This document shows, one piece after another, positions 39,239 to 47,134 of a stretch of DNA of 64,000 bases. The stretch lies in the NCBI GenBank assembly GCA_963786495.1, contig CAWAZL010000001.1, forward strand, positions 1 to 64,000, written 5' to 3'. Numbering within the stretch: position 1 is the first letter of the stretch; every line of letters begins with the position of its first letter. A model generated the notes under the pieces. The model was not told the DNA's origin. It saw only the letters and a program-made list of their open reading frames with translations, and made no database searches. The stretch comes from JALZKA01 sp963786495 (GTDB taxonomy: Bacteria > Actinomycetota > Thermoleophilia > Solirubrobacterales > 70-9). Made by a program: the position numbers and the translations under genes.

Positions 39239-41169
39239 GCCCTCCACAGGGGGGCAGTGACCCCGGCGGGTCCGGTGCGGTCCTGGGAGCCAGGCTTGTT
39301 CGCTACGCCGGCGTGCAGGGCATCTCGCTCGGCATCTCCAACATCATCCAGCTCGCGTCGCTGGCGGTCGTCGCGAACTTCCTGGGCCCGGCCGACCTGG
39401 GCCAGTACGCGCTGCTCCTGTTCCTTTCCGGCGTAATTACGCAGGTCTTCGTCGTGCTCTCGAAGGCGGGCACCATTCGCCGAGTATTCGGCGGCGGAGA
39501 CGACGACGATGACGATGATGACGACGACACCCAGGTCTCGACGTCGCCCCAGCGCTCACTTGGCGTAGGAATCCTCTGGTCGCTGGTGCTGGGCTTCGGC
39601 GGCGCCGCGCTGATGATCGCGTTCTCGGAGCAACTCGCCGACTGGCTCCTGGGCGACGACGGAGATTCCATCTACGTCGTCTGGGCTGCGGCAACGGTGG
39701 CGTTTTGGCCCGCGGCGAAGCTGACCTCGATCTCGATCTGGTTCGAGCGCCGTCCAACCGCGTTCGTGATCGCCGATGCCTCGCGGCCGCTGGTCGCGCT
39801 CATCGCCCTCGTGATCCTGCTTGCGGCGGGCGCGGGGATCGAGGGCGCGATCGCTTCCACGGCCTTCGGCGTCGCCGGCGCGACCGTCGTGGGGATTTTC
39901 CTGCTTCGGCGAAGCTTTCACCCGGCCATCGATCTACGCGAGACCTGGGAGATCGCCAAGCAGGCCAAGCGGCGCGCTCCGGTGGTCTTTCCCTTCTGGG
40001 TCATCCAGAACGCGGACGTGTTCATCCTGTCGCGGGTGATCTCGGAGACGGAGCTGGGGATCTACACATTGGCCTCGCGGCTTGGCCTGGTCGTCTCGTT
40101 CCTGCCCCAGGGCTTCCGCATGGCGATGCGCCCGCTTCGCAAGGGGGCGATATTCCAGGCCGTATCCGACGAGTACGGCGCCCAGACACAGAAGGGCCAG
40201 CTCCTGGGCTACTTCACCCTGCTCTGCATCTTCGCCGTGCTGGTGATGATCCTCCTGGGCGAGGTCATCGTCGAGATCGCGCCGCCCGAGTATGCGGACG
40301 CGGCGCCGCTCATCCCGTTCGCTGCGGCGGCCTTCGTCATGCCCGCCTTCTACCGGACGGTAAATCAGAATTCGACCCTCCCGGATAACCGCCGCGTATT
40401 CGTGGCGGGGTGTCTTGGCGCGATGGTGATCTTCTGCGGGGTGACGTACGGGCTCGCGTCGGAGATCGGCGCGTACGCCGCCCCCATCGGGATGCTCATC
40501 GGCTTCGGGCTTCCGTCCGCGTACATGTTCACCCGCACTCAACGAGGCAAGAAGCCGATCGAGTTCCCGTATGGAGGGGTCCTCAAGGCGCTGTTCGCCG
40601 CGGTCCTCATCGCTGCGGCCTTCCTGGCACTCCCCGACATCGGGGTGGCAGGGTCCATCGCGGTTGCCATCGTCCTGCTCGGGGTCTTCCTCGTGGGGCT
40701 CGTGGTGATGCGGGTCATCCCCCGGAATCATTGGGAGCCGCTGGTCCACATGGCGCGCTCGTCTTTCAAGGGCTCATCAGTGAGCGGTTTCAACCCCCGC
40801 GCGGGGATCCGCTCGATCCCGGAGGAGCAGCGCAAGCCGCTTCGCAGGGCCATCAACAAGGGCATCCCGGAGAAGCGGCTCCGGGGCGGTAAGGGGGAGG
40901 AGCTGGTCGGAATCCTGAGGCGACTCGGCGATGCGGCTGGAGTGCCGGGGGTCGCCAAGCCGACGGAGCGCGACGAGGAGATATCGCTCTGCCTCTTTGA
41001 GCGGGCGCCGGCGGCCGTCAAGAGCGCATCGATGCGCAGGGTCCTGGCCGACGGGGCGGCGTCGGACGAGATTCGCGCGTTAGAGGACCTGACGAACCAC
41101 CTACGCCGCGTTCCGAACGAAGCTTGGATGGGCGAAAAGAAGAAGCAGTTGCCGGGGTCTGACCCCTAA
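39235..41169 (+). CDS. Wzx/MOP-type polysaccharide flippase
   Basis: 644 residues with about twelve to fourteen helices. VRYAGVQGISLGISNIIQLASLAVVANFLGPADLGQYALLLF is the classical start of the polysaccharide-export MOP family (split here by function, not gap). A hydrophilic loop after the third helix has ten consecutive aspartates (about residues 88-98). The C-terminal ~140 residues are cytosolic and soluble. It should translocate the lipid-linked glycan built by this operon. N- and C-termini both contain GSDP; the latter comes from the palindrome at 41154. GTG start overlaps the sulfotransferase stop. Confidence 0.82.
   Translation: MSPPQGGSDPGGSGAVLGARLVRYAGVQGISLGISNIIQLASLAVVANFLGPADLGQYALLLFLSGVITQVFVVLSKAGTIRRVFGGGDDDDDDDDDDTQVSTSPQRSLGVGILWSLVLGFGGAALMIAFSEQLADWLLGDDGDSIYVVWAAATVAFWPAAKLTSISIWFERRPTAFVIADASRPLVALIALVILLAAGAGIEGAIASTAFGVAGATVVGIFLLRRSFHPAIDLRETWEIAKQAKRRAPVVFPFWVIQNADVFILSRVISETELGIYTLASRLGLVVSFLPQGFRMAMRPLRKGAIFQAVSDEYGAQTQKGQLLGYFTLLCIFAVLVMILLGEVIVEIAPPEYADAAPLIPFAAAAFVMPAFYRTVNQNSTLPDNRRVFVAGCLGAMVIFCGVTYGLASEIGAYAAPIGMLIGFGLPSAYMFTRTQRGKKPIEFPYGGVLKALFAAVLIAAAFLALPDIGVAGSIAVAIVLLGVFLVGLVVMRVIPRNHWEPLVHMARSSFKGSSVSGFNPRAGIRSIPEEQRKPLRRAINKGIPEKRLRGGKGEELVGILRRLGDAAGVPGVAKPTERDEEISLCLFERAPAAVKSASMRRVLADGAASDEIRALEDLTNHLRRVPNEAWMGEKKKQLPGSDP
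41154..41166. repeat. GGGGTCTGACCCC palindrome at flippase 3' end
   Basis: Reverse-complement form of the dispersed 13-mer; encodes GSDP just before the stop of the flippase. Confidence 0.8.
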
Positions 41170-41205
41170 ACCCCGGCGGCCAAGAGCTTTCCACCACTCG
41201 GCAAG

Positions 41206-41218
41206 GGGGTCTGACCCC
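41206..41218. repeat. GGGGTCTGACCCC palindrome, intergenic
   Basis: Second copy only 52 bases from the one at 41154, between the flippase and the convergent gene at 41244. A partial copy (GTCTGACCCTC) follows at about 41234. Confidence 0.78.
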
Positions 41219-41243
41219 ACAGTCGCCGACCCGCGTCTGACCC

Positions 41244-41783
41244 TCAGTCGTCGCTGGACGGCACGATCACGATCCGGTCCGGCTCGATCGTGACCTCGAC
41301 CTTGCGGCGCTCGGTCCAGTGCTCGGAGTAGATCGGGTCCTCGGTGACCGCCGGGTCGAGCCAGAGGCCGTAGCCGTCCGCCTCGCCGTGGTCGAAGCTC
41401 GCCTGAAGCCCGGCGCCGGCGCGCTTGCCGCCGCGCCCGCCTCGGCGGCGCCTGCGCCGCTTGGGCTGCTGGGGCCCTGCTCCTCCGCCTGAGTCGCCGT
41501 CAGCTGGGGCTGAGCCCTCGGCCTCGTCGTCAGCCTCGTCCTCGGCCTCCTCTTCTGACTCGGCCTCCTCGAGCGTTGCTGCTTCGATCTCGGCCTCGAT
41601 CTCGTCGCGAAGGTCTACCTCGCCCGTGTCTTCTGAGTCGGCCTCCAGGCCGTGGCGGCGGCGAAACTCGCGCAGCTCGGTTGCGGGGACGTCCAGCTGG
41701 TGGGCGATCCAAGCGTCTGTACGGCCTTGGCGCACCCAGGCGCGGACCTGGTTCAGTTGTGATCGAAGCGGCTTACGGGGCAT
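41244..41783 (-). CDS. Hypothetical protein with HTH-like N-terminus and charged middle
   Basis: 179 residues. The N-terminal ~50 residues (LNQVRAWVRQGRTDAWIAHQLDVPATELREFRRRHGL) look like a small helix-turn-helix. The middle is strongly acidic (Glu/Asp/Ala runs, ~55-100), followed by a basic Arg-rich patch (PKRRRRRRGGRGGKR). The C-terminus is a small conserved-looking domain (YGLWLDPAVTEDPIYSEHW). A nucleic-acid-binding role is plausible. Convergent with the flippase. Confidence 0.65.
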   Translation of the reverse strand: MPRKPLRSQLNQVRAWVRQGRTDAWIAHQLDVPATELREFRRRHGLEADSEDTGEVDLRDEIEAEIEAATLEEAESEEEAEDEADDEAEGSAPADGDSGGGAGPQQPKRRRRRRGGRGGKRAGAGLQASFDHGEADGYGLWLDPAVTEDPIYSEHWTERRKVEVTIEPDRIVIVPSSDD

Positions 41784-41904
41784 TTGCGGCGCCGACTTTA
41801 TCCAGTCGCTCCCCGAACCTGGATGGTTCGTTGAAGGGCGACGGTTGTATGTGGCGTTCTGCTGGGCGAGCGGCTAGGGTTGCCAACGGAACCTACCGGC
41901 ACCC

Positions 41905-41917
41905 TTAGGGGGGTAAG
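41905..41917 (+). promoter_or_regulatory. TTAGGGGGGTAAG motif upstream of csrA
   Basis: A 13-base sequence 19 bases before the csrA ATG. The same 13 bases occur on the minus strand at 52074-52086 in the regulatory region between 51909 and 52194. GGGTAAG resembles sigma-B-type -10 elements, but no convincing -35 was found. Confidence 0.35.
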
Positions 41918-41935
41918 CCGAATGGAGGCATCGCA

Positions 41936-42217
41936 ATGCTGGTCCTTACAAGGAAGACGGGCCAAAGCATCATGATTGGCGACGACATCGAGGTGTCGGT
42001 GCTTGCCGTGTCGCGGGACAAGATCCGGATCGGGATCACCGCGCCGAAGGAAGTACCCGTCTTTCGCAAGGAAGTCTGGATCTCAATCAAGGAAGGCAAC
42101 TCTCCGCCCAGGGGCAAGGACGAGCCCGGCGGGGGAGCGAGCCAGAACGGCATCGAGGAAGCGATCATCGACGGCGCGGCCGCAAAGGTCGAAGAGGCGC
42201 TGGGTCGTAAGGACTGA
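41936..42217 (+). CDS. csrA: Carbon storage regulator CsrA
   Basis: 93 residues. MLVLTRKTGQSIMIGDDIEVSVLAV and KIRIGITAPKEVPVFRKEV are the full CsrA fold with the RNA-binding N-terminal LTR and the later R-x-E-like segment. The tail (~55-93) is longer than the usual 60-70 residues and ends in an acidic helix. CsrA binds GGA motifs in mRNA leaders; its own Shine-Dalgarno (AATGGAGG, 41921-41928) contains one, so autoregulation is possible. No flagellar genes or fliW lie nearby. Confidence 0.92.
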   Translation: MLVLTRKTGQSIMIGDDIEVSVLAVSRDKIRIGITAPKEVPVFRKEVWISIKEGNSPPRGKDEPGGGASQNGIEEAIIDGAAAKVEEALGRKD

Positions 42218-42247
42218 GGCGCTTGCGGCTGTTCGCGAGGTGGGCGC

Positions 42248-42538
42248 TTAGCCCATCAGGAGCGCGAGCGTCTCGAACATCACCACGGTCACGACGATAA
42301 CCGTCAAGGTGAGCGCGGTAAAGAGGACGCTGAACCGCACCTTGCCGGACTTCTCCACCCGGGTGATGCGGCGGGCACGCGAGCGCGAAGCGGCGCGATG
42401 GCGCAGCTGAGCACGGCGCTGGCGATCAAGAACGGTCTCGTTCTCGAACGCAAGCTCCCAGTCGTTGAGGCTTTGACGCATGCGCATGGGGACGAAGAAC
42501 CTAACAGGATGAACGGCGTATTGCAAACGTATGTTCAC
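42248..42538 (-). CDS. Small single-helix membrane protein
   Basis: 96 residues from GTG 42538, or 79 from ATG 42487 (MRMRQSLNDW). An acidic then very basic soluble part (RQRRAQLRHRAASRSRARRITRVEK) precedes a C-terminal helix (VLFTALTLTVIVVTVVMFETLALLMG). This tail-anchored layout suggests a cytoplasmic face interacting with nucleic acid or phospholipid. No family recognised. Confidence 0.6.
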   Translation of the reverse strand: MNIRLQYAVHPVRFFVPMRMRQSLNDWELAFENETVLDRQRRAQLRHRAASRSRARRITRVEKSGKVRFSVLFTALTLTVIVVTVVMFETLALLMG

Positions 42539-42583
42539 ACTTCACCCACGCTTTCTTAGCTACAACCGGCACAACCACGCCTG

Positions 42584-43237
42584 TCAACAGGCTTCCCACA
42601 GGCCGAGGCCCGCGTTCGCCGCCTCCTGCTGGAGCCGCGCGAACTTCTCGGCGTAGTCCACGTTTGGAGCGATCTCGAGCGTTCGTGCGTAGCCGAGCCG
42701 CACCAGCTCGGCATTGACGAACCGGTCATCCAGGTAGACGTATGCGAGCAGCCGGTCATAGAAATCCCGCCGCTCCTCACCGAATCGCAGCGTCACCCGT
42801 TCCCCCTCGAGCAACCCGGTCGTAAAGCGCGACGCCTTCTTTCCGAAGCACTCGACCGGCTGACCGGGCGCAACGGACTCCGGAGTGTCGACCCCGATGA
42901 AGCGCACCCCTTCTTCGCCACCGCTCTCCAGCTCCATCTGGGCCGTGTCGCCATCCACGACCCGGACCACAGTCGCATCGACGCTTTTCCCAACGGGCGC
43001 ACCCCGCTGATCGCGCCCTCGATCCTCTCCTTCTTCCTTCGTGAGGAAGAGCAGCAGCAGTCCAGCGATCAGAAGCACGACCGCGCCGGCACTCGGAAGC
43101 CTGGGCCCGAAGGACACGTACGCACCCTCAAGGCCGGGGCGGACGAATCCCGCCCCCTGCAACGCCCCTTGCGTAGCGCCGCCCAGCGCTCGGAACCCAC
43201 CTAAGCCTCCAACCGCCGAAGTCGTGATCGGCGCCAT
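42584..43237 (-). CDS. Membrane-anchored staphylococcal-type nuclease
   Basis: 217 residues from ATG 43237. A Gly-rich leader, one helix (AGAVVLLIAGLLLLFL, ~51-66), then an SNase domain: TVVRVVDGDTAQM (catalytic Asp), GVRFIGVDTPES (R and Asp), CFGKKASRFTTGLLEGERVTL, and FYDRLLAYVYLDDRFVNAELVRLGYA. The catalytic Arg-Asp-Arg set appears complete. Probably cleaves DNA or RNA outside the membrane. Its leader is partly encoded by half of a hairpin repeat (43157-43180). Confidence 0.85.
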   Translation of the reverse strand: MAPITTSAVGGLGGFRALGGATQGALQGAGFVRPGLEGAYVSFGPRLPSAGAVVLLIAGLLLLFLTKEEGEDRGRDQRGAPVGKSVDATVVRVVDGDTAQMELESGGEEGVRFIGVDTPESVAPGQPVECFGKKASRFTTGLLEGERVTLRFGEERRDFYDRLLAYVYLDDRFVNAELVRLGYARTLEIAPNVDYAEKFARLQQEAANAGLGLWEAC

Positions 43238-43360
43238 CAGGCTGCGGCGATCGCACTTTCGATCGCGTGTCCAAATCGAGGGGGAGGGTGCCGCCAGCCA
43301 GTGGCGCTCATCCCGACCTCGGCGGTTTAGGTGCTTCGGACGAGAAATGCCTGCAACGCC

Positions 43361-43396
43361 CCCTGCGTAGCGCCCGATCCAGGGCGCTACGCAGGG
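43361..43396 (-). terminator. 15-bp perfect hairpin after the beta-helix gene
   Basis: CCCTGCGTAGCGCCC (43361-43375) pairs perfectly with 43382-43396 around the six-base loop GATCCA, 17 bases after the stop of the minus-strand gene at 43414. No U-run, so it may be a factor-assisted terminator or an mRNA 3' stabiliser. Confidence 0.6.
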
Positions 43397-43413
43397 ACGG
43401 TGCAAGCGGTCAG

Positions 43414-45294
43414 TTAGGCGGGGCGCACCTTGAGCGTTCCCTGGGTCTTCTCGGTCGGAGCGTTGTCCGAGGTCACCTTGAAGTGGGCCTTGTAGGCCTT
43501 CGTCTTCATGTTCTTCTTGGTCTTGATCGTCAGGTCCTGGTTGACGATCGCTCCATCCGCGACCTGGCCGATGGTGACGCAGTCCTTGATCTGCCTCACG
43601 CGGGCACAGACGACGACGTTGTCGGCGTCGGTTTCACCGGTGTTCGTAACCGTCGCTTCATAGGTCGCGGACTCGCCGGCGGTGACCTTCCGCTTCTTGG
43701 GGTCGACCGACAGGCTCAGCGCCGCCGGTTCAACCGGGGAGACGATCTGGACGGTGTCGGTGGCGGTTTCGCCGTCGAGGCTTGCCGTGACGTTCGCCGT
43801 GCCCTCGTCGTCCTGCGACGTGAGCGTGCTGGTGGCGACACCGTCCGCCGTCTCGGCCGGTGATGAGACGGTGCCGAGGTCGGTCCCGAAGATGACGGGC
43901 GTCCCTTCCGGAATGCCGTCACCCGCGTCGTCGCCGCTCGAGTCGATTGTGAAATCGGCGGTCAGGTCCGAGGTGTCGCCATCGGTCGAGATCGAGCTGG
44001 GCGACGCCGTGAGGGTCAGGACGAGCCACGGGTCGAAGTCAACCGTTCCGGTGACCGCGTCGCAGCCGGTCTGGTTCGGGCCTTCGTTGCAGCCCCACCA
44101 GTTGTGCTCGGCGTCGATCTCCTCTGTGATCGTCGAGGCGAGGCCAGCGGTCGTGTTGCCTGCGATCCGGTTGAACCGCACGGTTACGTCCTGAGCACCC
44201 GCGCCGGAGTTGGGGTCAAAAGTGAGTCCCCTGACGAGCCCGACGATCGTGTTCGAGCGAATGTCGACGTTCCGGACGCGTCCCAGCACGCGGACCGCTC
44301 GGCTTGCCGCGGAACCGTCCCGCTCAGCGAATGTGTTGTGTTCGACCGAGACGTTCGAGATCTCGCCCGCCACGCCGCCTGCAACAGGATCTACGTTCGT
44401 GATCGAGAGTCCGTTCGTGCCGAAGTCCGAGATGTCGTTGTCGCGGATTTCGACTGAGTCGAACCCGTTCGCCGCGAGCGCTTGGAAGCCGCCCGAGACG
44501 GTGATTCCCGACCTGCCGTTTGCGTCGATGTCATTGCGGACGATGCGCTGCGGCTGCGTGACCGGGTTTGCCTGATAGGTGAACACGAAGACGGACGAGG
44601 TGTTGGTTGTTCCGTCAGGAGAGATCGTGTTGTCGCGGATCGTCGCGGCACCTGTGTGACGCTCGAGGAGGATCGGGTTGAAGTCCGTTCCTGTGATCGA
44701 GCTGTCGTGGACGATCAGGTCGTTCGAGTCTCCATCCGCATAGAGCCCATAGTCCCGGTAGGCGGCGCCGCCGCCGTCGACCTCGACGTTCTCGATCTCG
44801 TTCGTGGTCCCGGGATCGTCGCCCTTGATGGTGAAGTGGAAGCGCGGGGTGCTCGCGCCCGTGCCGGTCTGGCCCGGGTTGCGCGTGGTGAAGCCGCTCA
44901 GAAGGACGTCACCGTCCGTGCTTTGTGCAATCCGGACGAGCCCGCCATTCGGAAGGTTCTGTGCTGTGCCGCCGTCGATGATGGTCTGGCCCGGTCCTGC
45001 GCCGATGATGTCGAGACGCTTGGTGACGTCCACCTGCTGCTCGTTGTAGGTACCCGCGCAGACGAGGATGCGATCGCCCGGGTTGGCGGCCGTCGCCGCG
45101 GCCTGGATCGACGCGAACGGAGCCAGGGAAGTGCAGTTGGCGCCTGCCGGTCCGGGACCGGTTGTGTCGTCGTTGACGACGATGTCGGCCGCGCTTGCGA
45201 CCGATGGCAGCGCAAGAGCGCAACAAGAAAAGAACAAGCCTGCGAGAACGCGGGCGCGACGTCGTGACACGACGTTCGAAAGAACGGATTGCAC
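43414..45294 (-). CDS. Large secreted beta-helix protein with Ig-like and DUF11-like domains
   Basis: 626 residues. Signal peptide (RVLAGLFFSCCALALPSVASA) with the mature end at ADIVVNDDTTG. Residues ~35-395 are parallel beta-helix rungs (FASIQAAATAANPGDRILVCAG, VRIAQSTDGDVLLSGFTTRN, NVSVEHNTFAERDGSA). Next is an invasin/Ig-like domain (~405-510, LTLTASPSSISTDGDTSDLTADF) and a C-terminal DUF11-like domain (~520-620, SATYEATVTNTGETDADNVVVC). Presumably surface-exposed, for adhesion or glycan binding. The hairpin at 43361 closes the transcript. Confidence 0.83.
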   Translation of the reverse strand: MQSVLSNVVSRRRARVLAGLFFSCCALALPSVASAADIVVNDDTTGPGPAGANCTSLAPFASIQAAATAANPGDRILVCAGTYNEQQVDVTKRLDIIGAGPGQTIIDGGTAQNLPNGGLVRIAQSTDGDVLLSGFTTRNPGQTGTGASTPRFHFTIKGDDPGTTNEIENVEVDGGGAAYRDYGLYADGDSNDLIVHDSSITGTDFNPILLERHTGAATIRDNTISPDGTTNTSSVFVFTYQANPVTQPQRIVRNDIDANGRSGITVSGGFQALAANGFDSVEIRDNDISDFGTNGLSITNVDPVAGGVAGEISNVSVEHNTFAERDGSAASRAVRVLGRVRNVDIRSNTIVGLVRGLTFDPNSGAGAQDVTVRFNRIAGNTTAGLASTITEEIDAEHNWWGCNEGPNQTGCDAVTGTVDFDPWLVLTLTASPSSISTDGDTSDLTADFTIDSSGDDAGDGIPEGTPVIFGTDLGTVSSPAETADGVATSTLTSQDDEGTANVTASLDGETATDTVQIVSPVEPAALSLSVDPKKRKVTAGESATYEATVTNTGETDADNVVVCARVRQIKDCVTIGQVADGAIVNQDLTIKTKKNMKTKAYKAHFKVTSDNAPTEKTQGTLKVRPA

Positions 45295-45388
45295 GGAGAA
45301 CCTCCTAATCGTGGGCTGCGTGCGTCCCCCCTGACGCTCCCTGTCACAGCCCGCTGTACCCGCTCGACGTTAACAGCGAGTCGCGGAG

Positions 45389-46144
45389 CTACCGCCCTCG
45401 GGTCTGCTCTACGTTCGACTCGTGGATGCCGGAGAGCCAGTCGTGCTCATCCATGCGCGCGTCGACCGGCTCCTCTCCCGTCCGCAGCGCCTCGATGTAG
45501 GCGCGGTCGGCGGCGATGCGGGCCGCGACCTCGGGCCCCTTGGCGACGGAGCCGTGGCCGGGGACCATGACGTCGACTTGCCTGGCAGCATCGCCCAGGC
45601 GGTCGAGTGCCGTCTCGTAGGCGCTCAGCTGATCATCTTGAAGGGAATCCAAGATCGGAAGCAGGATGTCGGAGAGCATGTCGCCGGCGAGCAGGACGCT
45701 GCGGTCCTCGAGGAGCACCGCGGCGTGGCCGATGCGGTGCGCCTGATGCTCGATGATCTGACCGGGCACGGGTCCGCCGTCCGCGGGCAGGGGAGTGACG
45801 AGACCGATGAGCTCGAGCGGGACTTCGGCCCCTTCCTCCGCCGCGCCCGCTTGCTCCTCCTCTCGGTGTTCTTCGGCAAACCCGACGCCGGCAGCGGTGG
45901 CGTAGCGCGGCACGTCGCCGAACCGGGGATGCCAGAGCAGGTGGTCCCAATCGGGATGGGTGGAGAAGCCGGCGACCACCGGAAGGCCGAGCGCGTCCAA
46001 GTCATCCGCGAGCGCGTCCAGTTCCGAACCGTTGATCCCGGGATCGACCAGGATCAACCCATCGTCTGAGCGGACCACGATGGAGTTGGTCCAGACCCAC
46101 TCGCTTTGCCGGACCCAGACCCCGTCGGCCACCTGGGTCAGCAT
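45389..46144 (-). CDS. Metallo-beta-lactamase-fold hydrolase
   Basis: 251 residues. VRSDDGLILVDPG, FSTHPDWDHLLWHPRFG (HxDxDH, a variant of the HxHxDH zinc motif), AGDMLSDILLP (bridging Asp) and VMVPGHGSVA (distal His) place it in the MBL superfamily. The first His of the motif is present, but the second is replaced by Asp, so it may bind one metal. Substrate unknown. Start ATG 46144; 21 bases separate its start from the end of the aldolase gene. Confidence 0.8.
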   Translation of the reverse strand: MLTQVADGVWVRQSEWVWTNSIVVRSDDGLILVDPGINGSELDALADDLDALGLPVVAGFSTHPDWDHLLWHPRFGDVPRYATAAGVGFAEEHREEEQAGAAEEGAEVPLELIGLVTPLPADGGPVPGQIIEHQAHRIGHAAVLLEDRSVLLAGDMLSDILLPILDSLQDDQLSAYETALDRLGDAARQVDVMVPGHGSVAKGPEVAARIAADRAYIEALRTGEEPVDARMDEHDWLSGIHESNVEQTRGR

Positions 46145-46165
46145 CGGTTCGCCCGCGGGCGCGCC

Positions 46166-47086
46166 CTACGGCTCGCGGGTGACGTTCGCGAGGAGGCTTT
46201 CCTTGATCTCGGCGACGATCTCCAAGGCCTCGGACCACTCGCGCTGCCAGACGTTGCGGCCGTAGATCACGCCCGAGCCGCCGGCGGCCATGATGAACCC
46301 GGTCTGCTCGAGGAGCTTCTCATCCTCGATCTTGGAGCCGCCGGACAGGACGACGAGCGAGCGGCCCGCCGACTCGACGCACTGGCGGATCGCTTCTTCC
46401 TGCGTCACGTCCATCTCGTTGTAGGGAGCTGGTGTGAGCTTGTCCTTCTCCGGGTCGATCTTCGGCATGTTGAGCTTCACGATGTCCGCGCCCATCTCCA
46501 TCGCCATGCGGGCGGCGTAGTCGATCGCGTAGAACGTCGTCTGCCCGCCCTTGGCGTCCAGCGCCGCGCCGCGGGGATAGGACCAGATCACCAGCGGCAT
46601 GCCGAAGCGGTCGCAGTCCTGGCGCACCTGGCGAAGCTGTTCGAGGTCCTCGCCCTGCGCGGGAGAGCCGACATAAAGCGTGTAGCCGACGGCGTCGGCA
46701 CCGAGGCGCACCGCGTCCTCGACCGACGCGTTACAGGTCGACAGGGCGTTGTCGGACCCGGGGATGTCCGTCTTGCCGTTGACCTTCAGGATCAGCGGCA
46801 CCGAGCCCGCGTAGTCGGGGTAGTACTTCTCCGCCATGCCGATCTGGCAGGCGAGCGCCGAGTAGCCGGCCTCGGCGGCAAGCTTGAACTGGTACTCGGG
46901 ATCCTTCGAGTCTGGGTTGGGGAAGAAGTCGCGTGGGCCGTGCTCGATCCCCTGGTCAATGGGTAGGAGCATGAGCGTGCCGTTGCCTGGCCCGAACTCG
47001 AACAGAAGGCGGCGAAGGCGCGTCCGCTTGCCAGGTGCGAGGGTGTCGAGCAGTGATTTCTGGGCATTCAAGCTTTTGACTTCCAT
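46166..47086 (-). CDS. Class I fructose-bisphosphate aldolase (DhnA/FbaB type)
   Basis: 306 residues. Signatures: TLMLLPIDQGIEHGPRDFF, LILKVNGKTDIPGSDNALSTCNASVEDAVRLGADAVGYTLYVGS, MPLVIWSYPRGAA, ADIVKLNMPK (Schiff-base lysine region) and VVLSGGSKIED followed by GGSGVIYGRNVWQRE (phosphate site). Reversible cleavage of fructose 1,6-bisphosphate in glycolysis/gluconeogenesis. ATG 47086 chosen; ATG 47098 adds MIAS. Divergent from the YbdK gene with ~45 bases between starts. Confidence 0.9.
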   Translation of the reverse strand: MEVKSLNAQKSLLDTLAPGKRTRLRRLLFEFGPGNGTLMLLPIDQGIEHGPRDFFPNPDSKDPEYQFKLAAEAGYSALACQIGMAEKYYPDYAGSVPLILKVNGKTDIPGSDNALSTCNASVEDAVRLGADAVGYTLYVGSPAQGEDLEQLRQVRQDCDRFGMPLVIWSYPRGAALDAKGGQTTFYAIDYAARMAMEMGADIVKLNMPKIDPEKDKLTPAPYNEMDVTQEEAIRQCVESAGRSLVVLSGGSKIEDEKLLEQTGFIMAAGGSGVIYGRNVWQREWSEALEIVAEIKESLLANVTREP

Positions 47087-47134
47087 GCTGGCGATCATAA
47101 TGACCGCGTTGCGCCTGGAGAGGACGACTCCCGC

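Noticed and set aside
43361..43396. Canonical Rho-independent terminator
   Set aside because: The 15-bp stem is perfect but no U-run follows on either strand, so only a factor-assisted or stabilising role is claimed.
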